The notes under the pieces are model-generated. The model did no database searches, was not told where the DNA came from, and saw only the letters and a program-made list of their open reading frames with translations. A DNA stretch of 64,000 nucleotides from Marinicella rhabdoformis (GTDB lineage Bacteria > Pseudomonadota > Gammaproteobacteria > Xanthomonadales > Marinicellaceae), in contig NZ_VTFS01000008.1 in assembly GCF_009671245.1 (NCBI RefSeq), forward strand, positions 62,001-126,000, read 5' to 3'. A program made the translations under genes and the position numbers. Shown here piece after piece: positions 57,370 through 64,000 of the stretch. Positions within the stretch are counted from its first letter, which is position 1, and each line of letters starts with the position of its first letter.

Positions 57370-58433
57370 ATAATTTGGCCTACTACTCTGAGGGTGATGA
57401 ACTTTATCAAAGCATGATAGATTCTATCATCCATGCTAGAGAGTCAATTGATATAGAAAGCTACATCCTCACTGATGATGAAATAGGTCATTTGTTTATT
57501 GAAAACCTCATCACTAAATCAAAACTTGATATTAAGGTGAGAATATTGATCGACTCTGTTGGCTCAAGCCGTTTTAAGGCCAGCAGCTTCTTTAAAAGCC
57601 ATTTAAACCCTAATATTCAACTCAAATGGTTTAACCCATGGTCTTATAAAAAGCCACTTGAATTTAACAGAAGAAACCATCGCAAGCTATTAATAATTGA
57701 TGATCGTATTTGCTATCTTGGTGGATTCAATATTCACAACGAATCATCACAAAATCAAATAGGTGTCTCACGGTGGAAAGACAGTCACATCAGTTTTGAA
57801 GGCAGCTTAGTGCTTCAATTGAAAAATCAATATGATTTGATGTGGAGTGGCAGATACAGGCGACTAAAAGTTGTAAAAAGTCATAATGATAAGCATCAAA
57901 TAATACCTAATCAGACCAGATCTTGTCGTATTGAGCTCAGGTGCCAATTGTTGAAAACCATCAATCAATCTGTTGGTACTATCAGAATTGCCACACCTTA
58001 CTTTGTACCTGATTCAAAAACACTCAAAGCGCTTTTGCAAGCGGCTAAGAAGGGTGTGCGTGTGGATCTAATGGTGCCTAAATATAACGATCATGCCTTG
58101 CTGAAATATGCGGCATTTTGGTATTACCAAAAGTTACTGAATGCCGGCATTTACGTTTATGAATATTCAGCAAGAATGATGCATTCAAAATATATTTTAA
58201 GCGATCAGAACCTAGCAGTAATTGGATCGGCCAACATGGATTATCGCAGCTTTTTTTCAAACTATGAAATTATGTTGTTTAGCGAAAATGAATTTTTAGT
58301 TAAACAATTAAGCGACGATTTTGAGCTGAGTCTGACTCACTCTGAGCCAGTAAAAAGCCAAGATATTAAAAACAAATCACTTTCACATTTTTTACCGTCA
58401 CTTGTTGCCTTTTTCCTAAGAAGGTGGCTGTGA
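57366..58433 (+). CDS. Phospholipase D-like protein (cardiolipin synthase family)
   Basis: A 355-residue protein with two HKD motifs: NHRKLLIIDDRICYLGG near residue 100 and MHSKYILSDQNLAVIGSANM near 270. It lacks the N-terminal membrane helices of ClsA and resembles ClsB-like or nuclease-like forms. The C terminus ends in a short hydrophobic stretch (LPSLVAFFLRRWL). Lipid transfer or nuclease activity cannot be told apart by sequence. Coupled by ATGA to the beta-CASP gene. Confidence 0.82.
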   Translation: MNNLAYYSEGDELYQSMIDSIIHARESIDIESYILTDDEIGHLFIENLITKSKLDIKVRILIDSVGSSRFKASSFFKSHLNPNIQLKWFNPWSYKKPLEFNRRNHRKLLIIDDRICYLGGFNIHNESSQNQIGVSRWKDSHISFEGSLVLQLKNQYDLMWSGRYRRLKVVKSHNDKHQIIPNQTRSCRIELRCQLLKTINQSVGTIRIATPYFVPDSKTLKALLQAAKKGVRVDLMVPKYNDHALLKYAAFWYYQKLLNAGIYVYEYSARMMHSKYILSDQNLAVIGSANMDYRSFFSNYEIMLFSENEFLVKQLSDDFELSLTHSEPVKSQDIKNKSLSHFLPSLVAFFLRRWL

Positions 58434-58494
58434 TGATCAGTTCAGTTATCTGCGGTAAGACAGCAAGTTGTTTACTTATTATTGGAGAGAAATT

Positions 58495-59145
58495 ATGAAT
58501 CAAGAAATCGCCCATTCAGGCGCATGGGGTCTGGCCATTATCATGATTGTGTTACTTACATGGGTCATTTACAAATTCTTGGCTCCTAAAAGTTGGCATG
58601 AATGGGCTGGAGCCGGAGTGTTGCAAGCTTTTGTTATAGCTTTGTATGCTGAGATGTATGGATTTCCATTAACTATATATTTGCTTGCCCGCTTTTTTGG
58701 GTTAGATGGAGAGGGTTTAAATGCAAACCTATGGTCATCATTGGTAGGTCTTGGTGAAACTGGAATGATGATATCAATGTTGGCTGGTTTCTTTTTTATC
58801 ATTACTGGCATTGGGCTGTTTTATAAAGGCTGGAAACAAGTCCATGAAGCCAGAAAAAACAACACTTTAGTTACAGGTGGCTTATATGCTTTATCTCGCC
58901 ACCCTCAGTACATAGGATTATTTATAGCAATTTTTGGTGAGGGGATCATTCATTGGCCAACACTGTTTTCTGTGGGCTTATTCCCAATAATCATATTTAT
59001 TTATTATCGATTAGCAAAAAGGGAAGAGGCCAAGATGCTAGAGCTTTTTGGTGATGATTACCAAATCTATCGATCAAATACCCCCATGTTTTTTCCACGC
59101 AAAGAACAGCTTAAGTTGTTCATAAAAGAAGCCAATAGTAAATGA
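58495..59145 (+). CDS. Isoprenylcysteine carboxyl methyltransferase-like membrane protein
   Basis: A 216-residue multi-helix protein with the methyltransferase core GGLYALSRHPQYIGLFIAIFG and RLAKREEAKMLELFGDDYQ, as in ICMT/PEMT-type enzymes. The substrate is unknown; a membrane lipid or a thiol is possible. ATG 58495 has GGAGAG seven bases upstream; an in-frame TTG/ATG start at 58468 is weaker. A gap of 61 bases from the previous gene makes an internal start of translation likely. ATGA overlap with acetate kinase. Confidence 0.8.
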   Translation: MNQEIAHSGAWGLAIIMIVLLTWVIYKFLAPKSWHEWAGAGVLQAFVIALYAEMYGFPLTIYLLARFFGLDGEGLNANLWSSLVGLGETGMMISMLAGFFFIITGIGLFYKGWKQVHEARKNNTLVTGGLYALSRHPQYIGLFIAIFGEGIIHWPTLFSVGLFPIIIFIYYRLAKREEAKMLELFGDDYQIYRSNTPMFFPRKEQLKLFIKEANSK

Positions 59146-60311
59146 GTCTAAATATGATTAACAACGAAAACTCATATTCTCCATTCTTAGTAGTTATCAA
59201 TGTGGGTAGTTCAACGATAAAAATGGCTATTTACCAAGTTGGTGAAAACAAACTCGCACTTAAGGAGAGATGTTCAACTGAACGTGAAATTTCAGTTTTC
59301 ATTGAAAGTTTCAAAGAATTAATATCAGGTCGCAAAGGAAAAATAGTTGCTGTAGCACACAGATTGGTTGCCGTTGATTCAAGTTTAAGCACCCCTGCAG
59401 TAATTTCAGAAAGAATGCTTTCAGAATTGATTGAAACTGAATATTTAGCGCCACTTCATAATCCATTTACCATCTCAATAATAAAGATATGCCAGGAGAT
59501 ATTTGCGCAACATGTATTGCAAACAATACATTCAGATTCTGAATTTTTCAAAGAATTGCCTGATATTGTATCTGACTATGCCGTTTCAAAGAATATTTCA
59601 TCACATACTGATTTAGTTAAGAAAGGATTTCATGGCTTTGCTCACAAGTCGATGCTCCTTACTTTACGAAAATCCATAAAAACAGATAAAGTCCTGAAAA
59701 GGTGTGGTGAGTTTCAAAAGATATTAACAATTCAGCTTGGTTCGGGCTGTTCAATTTGTGCCATCAATAATGACAGTCCAATCGATATTTCAATGGGCTC
59801 ATCTACCAATGAAGGGTTAATTATGTCAAATCGCTCTGGTGATGTTGACACGTTAGCGATTCTAAAACTCCTGCAGGACAAAACTATATCAATAGATCAA
59901 CTGGTAAAAGAACTCAATCAGTCATCTGGTTTGTTGGGCTTAACTGGATCTACAGGTGATATGTCTCAGGTAACACAAGGTGAATCAAAAAATTATCAAG
60001 ATGCCATTAATAAATACTGTTACCGAATTCGAAAATACATGGGTGCATATGTTGCAGTGCTTGGTGGAGTTGATTGCATATTAATTGGTGGCGGAGTTGG
60101 AAAAAACAGCCAACTAATCAGAAGCAAAATATTTCAGGATTGGCATTGGTTATCTATGTTTCATGATGAGGATAACCAGCGACAAATCAATGCAAAGCTC
60201 AATGATATCAGTGCATCAGGAAGCAAAGTGAAAATTTTAGTTTGTGACATCGATGAAGAGCAATTAATAGCTGAAGATTCATTCAATTTAATCAGCGAAT
60301 TTTACTCATAA
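59142..60311 (+). CDS. ackA: Acetate kinase, divergent
   Basis: Converts acetyl phosphate and ADP to acetate and ATP. It is 389 residues and clearly related to AckA but drifted: VINVGSSTIK, AHRLVAVDS (usually HRVVHGG), LAPLHNP, GFHGFAHKS, QLGSGCSICAI, NRSGDVDT and SGLLGLTGSTGDM. The residues expected for catalysis (Asn of NVGSS, Arg of HRL, His of GFHG, Arg of NRSGD, and the late Glu of DEEQ) appear to be present. Its place before phosphoketolase supports the assignment. Confidence 0.85.
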   Translation: MSLNMINNENSYSPFLVVINVGSSTIKMAIYQVGENKLALKERCSTEREISVFIESFKELISGRKGKIVAVAHRLVAVDSSLSTPAVISERMLSELIETEYLAPLHNPFTISIIKICQEIFAQHVLQTIHSDSEFFKELPDIVSDYAVSKNISSHTDLVKKGFHGFAHKSMLLTLRKSIKTDKVLKRCGEFQKILTIQLGSGCSICAINNDSPIDISMGSSTNEGLIMSNRSGDVDTLAILKLLQDKTISIDQLVKELNQSSGLLGLTGSTGDMSQVTQGESKNYQDAINKYCYRIRKYMGAYVAVLGGVDCILIGGGVGKNSQLIRSKIFQDWHWLSMFHDEDNQRQINAKLNDISASGSKVKILVCDIDEEQLIAEDSFNLISEFYS

Positions 60312-60326
60312 CTTAAAGGTGAATTC

Positions 60327-62687
60327 ATGAAAATTAATACAAAACAACTATCAAGTGAAGAAATAAAGTCTCTTGAGCAATATTGGTCTTTAGCTAATTA
60401 TCTTTCAGTTGGTCAAATATACTTACTCGATAACCCATTGTTAAAAGAACCGTTAACACTCAAACACATAAAACCTCGTTTATTGGGGCATTGGGGCACT
60501 ACCCCTGGGCTGAATTTAATCTATATTCACCTTAATAGAATCATTGTAAAAACAGAAAGTAAGATGTTATTCATCACTGGGCCAGGTCATGGCGGCCCAG
60601 CACTTATAGCAAATACTTATATTGAAGGTAGCTACAGTAAATTCTATCCTCAAATCGAACTCAATGAAAAAGGATTAAAACAACTATTTAAGCAGTTCTC
60701 TTTTCCTGGAGGCATTCCCTCACATGTAGCTCCTGAAACACCGGGTTCAATACACGAGGGTGGTGAATTGGGATATGCACTTTCTCATGCCTATGGTGCG
60801 GCATTTGATAACCCAGATTTGATTGTCACATGTGTTATTGGTGATGGGGAGGCGGAAACTGGGCCGTTGGCAGCCTCATGGCATTCAAATAAATTCTTAA
60901 ACCCCATAAGAGATGGGGCTGTTTTGCCAATACTTCATTTAAATGGATACAAAATTGCCAACCCAACACTTTTAGCAAGAATTCCCAAAGAGGAGTTAAT
61001 GAATTTGTTTCAAGGGTATGGTTATGAGCCCATTCTGGTTGAATCAAATGACACCCATAAAATTCACCAATTAATGGCTGACGCATTGAGTTATGCTGTT
61101 TCACGAATAAAAACCATTCAATCAGAGGCCAAAATTGATGGAATCAAAAACAGACCTGTTTGGCCAATGATTATCCTAAAAACACCAAAAGGGTGGACTG
61201 GTCCTCAAAAGGTAGCTGGATTACCGGTTGAGGGTAATTGGCGGTCCCACCAAGTACCTTTTAAAGACTTAGATCAACATCCAGAACTTGTGGTCATGCT
61301 AGATGAATGGCTTAAATCATATCAACCGAATAATTTATTTGATGATGATGGTCGCATAAAAGCTGATATTCAGGATTTGCTTCCAAGACCTTCATTACAG
61401 ATGGGACAATCACCACACGGCAATGGTGGCTTACTTATGAAGGAATTGAATATACCACTAATTGATGATTTTGCTGTTCAGTTTGAATCAAGGGGAGTTG
61501 CCAAAACAAGCGCAACCAAAATGCTGGGGAAATATTTGGCTGTTGTCATGAAATCAAATATGAAGAATTTTCGGGTGTTTGGACCAGATGAGACAGCCTC
61601 TAACCGTTTAGATGACATTTATGAAGTTTCACAAAAAACTTGGTTAGCAAACACTGAAACTCAGGACGATAACTTGGACACAGAAGGTCGTGTCATGGAA
61701 ATTTTAAGTGAACATACGTGTCAGGGCTGGCTGGAGGGATATTTATTAACTGGCAGGCATGGATTATTTTCTTGCTATGAGGCCTTTATTAACATAGTTA
61801 CTTCGATGGCAACGCAACATGCCAAATGGTTAAAGGTGGCTAGTCAGGAGATTCCTTGGAGAAAACCAATACCATCCTTGAACTACTTGTTAACTTCACA
61901 TGTATGGCGCCAAGATCACAATGGCTTTTCTCATCAAGATCCAGGCTTCATTGACCATTTGTCAAATAAGGATCCAGAAGTTATCAGAATATACTTTCCA
62001 CCGGATGCAAATACCTTGCTCGCAGTTGGGCAAAAGGCTCTTAAATCAACCAACAAAATCAATGTCATTGTTGCTGGTAAACAACCTCAACTTCAATGGT
62101 TAACTCAAGAGGAAGCAATAGAACATTGTAATCAAGGGTTAGGGGAATGGACTTGGGTCAGTAATATAGAAAATGAGAAGCCTGAATTGATCATGGCAAG
62201 TGCTGGTGATGTACCAACAATTGAATCACTGGCGGCAACAAAAATACTCAACGAACTGCTTCCTGATTTAAAAATCAAATTCATTAATGTAGTCAACATC
62301 ATGAGGCTGGCAGGTAAAGCATCCAATCCTGAAGGAATCGATGATGAGGCTTTCAATCACCTATTCAATCCTCATGTGCCAATTATATTTGCCTTTCATG
62401 GTTATCCATCGATGATTCATAGATTGGTCTATAAGCGAAGATGCCACTTAAATTTTCACGTTCATGGGTTCAATGAGCAAGGGACAACAACCACACCTTT
62501 TGACATGTTGGTCCTAAATAAACTTGACCGTTTTCACTTGGTTAAAAGTGCAATCAATCAATTGAAGGAAGTAACCAATAAAACCGAGTTAATCGAATTA
62601 ATGGATAAACAACTTACCCGCCACAACGAGCACATCGTCCTTAGAGGTGATGATTTACCTGAAATCAAGAATTTTATCTGGGAGTAA
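60327..62687 (+). CDS. xfp: Phosphoketolase
   Basis: A thiamine-diphosphate enzyme (786 residues, family length) splitting xylulose-5-P or fructose-6-P with phosphate to acetyl phosphate. Landmarks are RLLGHWGTTPGLN, GPGHGGPALIANTY, SFPGGIPSHVAPETPGSIHE, IGDGEAETGPLAASWHSNKF (ThDP/Mg), FGPDETASNRL, and VWRQDHNGFSHQDPGFID. No residue change in these blocks was noticed. It is fifteen bases after acetate kinase, which would use its product. Confidence 0.95.
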   Translation: MKINTKQLSSEEIKSLEQYWSLANYLSVGQIYLLDNPLLKEPLTLKHIKPRLLGHWGTTPGLNLIYIHLNRIIVKTESKMLFITGPGHGGPALIANTYIEGSYSKFYPQIELNEKGLKQLFKQFSFPGGIPSHVAPETPGSIHEGGELGYALSHAYGAAFDNPDLIVTCVIGDGEAETGPLAASWHSNKFLNPIRDGAVLPILHLNGYKIANPTLLARIPKEELMNLFQGYGYEPILVESNDTHKIHQLMADALSYAVSRIKTIQSEAKIDGIKNRPVWPMIILKTPKGWTGPQKVAGLPVEGNWRSHQVPFKDLDQHPELVVMLDEWLKSYQPNNLFDDDGRIKADIQDLLPRPSLQMGQSPHGNGGLLMKELNIPLIDDFAVQFESRGVAKTSATKMLGKYLAVVMKSNMKNFRVFGPDETASNRLDDIYEVSQKTWLANTETQDDNLDTEGRVMEILSEHTCQGWLEGYLLTGRHGLFSCYEAFINIVTSMATQHAKWLKVASQEIPWRKPIPSLNYLLTSHVWRQDHNGFSHQDPGFIDHLSNKDPEVIRIYFPPDANTLLAVGQKALKSTNKINVIVAGKQPQLQWLTQEEAIEHCNQGLGEWTWVSNIENEKPELIMASAGDVPTIESLAATKILNELLPDLKIKFINVVNIMRLAGKASNPEGIDDEAFNHLFNPHVPIIFAFHGYPSMIHRLVYKRRCHLNFHVHGFNEQGTTTTPFDMLVLNKLDRFHLVKSAINQLKEVTNKTELIELMDKQLTRHNEHIVLRGDDLPEIKNFIWE

Positions 62688-62752
62688 ATGAGATAAATAA
62701 AAAGCATGGTTTTTTAAACCAATTATTAATAATATTTTTGCGGGAAATAAGT

Positions 62753-64000
62753 ATGAAAACTATACAAACTAAGCGAAAGGTACTGCTGTTTACATTTTCA
62801 TTGATGTTCACTTTCTGTGCATCAGCTGATGAAAAGTATGATCAACTTGTCAATGAAGTAGAAGCACTGAAAAAGCAATTGGAACAAGTCCAATCAGTTT
62901 TGGAACAATACAAACAAGAGTCAATTACTAAAGCAGAAGTTCAAGAATTAAATCAAAAGATAGACGACTCGGTTATTACAAAAGAACGTGTTGATGACCT
63001 AGAGGGGGAAGTTGCCAAATCAGGTGAGTGGAACAGCCCCAATACACTCATTCATATGGCAGGTTATGCAAATGTGGGTTATTCATCTGATAGTGAGTCC
63101 TATTCGGTCGGTTCTTTCTCACCAATTTTTCATTATCAATACAGAGATAAAGTGATGCTTGAATCTGAGCTTGAAATCACAATTGATGAGGATGGCAGTA
63201 CTGATATTGCACTTGAATACTTAACCATCGATTATTTTTTGAATGATTATGTCACTGTAGTAGCAGGTAAGTTCCTAAGTCCTATTGGCCAGTTCAGACA
63301 AAACATCCACCCTTCATGGATCAATAAGTTAGCATCAGCACCCCCTGGTTATGGGCACGATGGTGCTGCGCCATTATCAGATGTTGGATTTCAGCTAAGA
63401 GGTGGATTTGATTTTGATGAAACCAGTGCAAATTATGCATTTTATGTCAGTAATGGTCCGCGCCTAATTGCAGCACAAGAACACGATGATGAGTTTGAGC
63501 TTGAAGGTGTTGAAGCAGAGGGCTTTAGTTCTGATAACGATGGTAAGAAAACTTTTGGAGGCAGGCTCGGCTTTCTTCCATTTAAAGGTTTCGAATTAGG
63601 TCTTTCTTTTGCAACAGGTAAAGCAACTGTTACAGATGTTGAACTTGAGGATGATGTGCATGCTCTTAAATCATTGGCTTTTGGAACACCAGGAGATGAA
63701 GAAGGTGAAGAAATAGATTTGCATGATGAAATTGCAAGGGATTATGACGTATTTGGGGTTGATTTTGCCTATCAAAACAATGGATTTGAAGTTCGGGGTG
63801 AATACCTCAAGTCAAAGGTTGGTTCTGCTGATGAGGGTATTACAGCATCAGAAGGAGCCACGTGGGAATCTTGGTACACTCAAAGCTCTTACCTTATTCC
63901 TAACACCAGATGGGAGCCTGTAATTCGATACTCAGACTTTACTTCAGCCACCGAATCTCGATCCCAGCAACAATGGGCTTTGGGAATAAATTATTTGTTT
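62753..64000 (+). CDS. Outer-membrane porin, 3' partial
   Basis: From ATG 62753 the frame stays open to the window end (416 codons). A signal peptide (KVLLFTFSLMFTFCASA) is followed by a coiled coil (EVEALKKQLEQVQSVLEQYK) and then beta-barrel strands with alternating residues, including VVAGKFLSPIGQFRQNIHP. This layout is seen in phosphate-selective or OprO/OprP-like porins and DcaP-type trimers; the substrate is unknown. It follows phosphoketolase by 65 bases and may be part of the same unit. Confidence 0.7.
   Translation, partial: MKTIQTKRKVLLFTFSLMFTFCASADEKYDQLVNEVEALKKQLEQVQSVLEQYKQESITKAEVQELNQKIDDSVITKERVDDLEGEVAKSGEWNSPNTLIHMAGYANVGYSSDSESYSVGSFSPIFHYQYRDKVMLESELEITIDEDGSTDIALEYLTIDYFLNDYVTVVAGKFLSPIGQFRQNIHPSWINKLASAPPGYGHDGAAPLSDVGFQLRGGFDFDETSANYAFYVSNGPRLIAAQEHDDEFELEGVEAEGFSSDNDGKKTFGGRLGFLPFKGFELGLSFATGKATVTDVELEDDVHALKSLAFGTPGDEEGEEIDLHDEIARDYDVFGVDFAYQNNGFEVRGEYLKSKVGSADEGITASEGATWESWYTQSSYLIPNTRWEPVIRYSDFTSATESRSQQQWALGINYLF

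Overview
The window reads as chromosomal DNA of a moderately AT-rich Gammaproteobacterium. Supporting genes are MsrPQ, HslR, CysG and CysB, PdxB, a PaaABCDE epoxidase and ManC. A large secreted protein ends in a short IF-x-NGFE-type tail, which I associate with Marinicella/Lysobacterales-like marine bacteria. That genus-level placement is an inference, not a demonstration. I saw no rRNA, tRNA or CRISPR array.

Core part, 1-35.1 kb. It opens inside a phenylacetyl-CoA epoxidase operon (paaABCDE, 5' end cut off), followed by a lone arginine deiminase and two small unknown genes, one frameshifted at a G8 run. A tightly overlapping operon then makes dTDP-L-rhamnose (rfbBADC) and GDP-mannose (manC), and ends with two inositol-phosphatase-fold genes, one of them cysQ. 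Next come hslR, two secreted proteins, a ThrE-type exporter, msrPQ, serC, a CvfB-like S1 protein, a DUF2189 membrane protein and a patatin. A cysteine/siroheme group (cysK, cysG, cysB) is followed by pdxB, an SDR dehydrogenase, an AstE-like M14 peptidase, and a four-gene ABC exporter set (ATPase, permease, GldG-like, DUF4340) with a DUF423 protein.

Breakpoint region, 35.1-39.4 kb. It holds a 5'-truncated Rhs core, its frameshifted C-terminal cassette, a candidate immunity gene, a complete IS3-family element (37511-38769) and a gene whose 5' end abuts that element. This looks like a recombination-prone boundary.

Accessory island, 39.5 kb to the right edge, all on the + strand. The first half handles copper or silver: a Cys/Met-rich secreted peptide, a DUF411 lipoprotein, a stand-alone Rieske protein, CusCBA-type RND efflux (the adaptor carries a CusF-like domain and a DHSQM pentapeptide repeat), CopC, CopD, two secreted NTF2-like proteins, a MerR regulator with a clear MerR-type promoter, a CopA P-type ATPase, a membrane YHS protein and a DUF5676 protein.

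The second half runs on with little spacing: an AMP-phosphorylase-type enzyme, a PRPP-synthetase homologue, a beta-CASP metallo-beta-lactamase RNase-like protein, a phospholipase D-like protein, an isoprenylcysteine-methyltransferase-like membrane protein, acetate kinase, phosphoketolase and a porin cut by the window end. Read together these could move ribose phosphate from RNA or nucleotides through phosphoketolase to acetyl phosphate and ATP. This nucleotide-to-acetate module, physically joined to copper defence, is the best candidate for an undescribed system here. The steps between the phosphorylase and phosphoketolase are not all encoded in the window.
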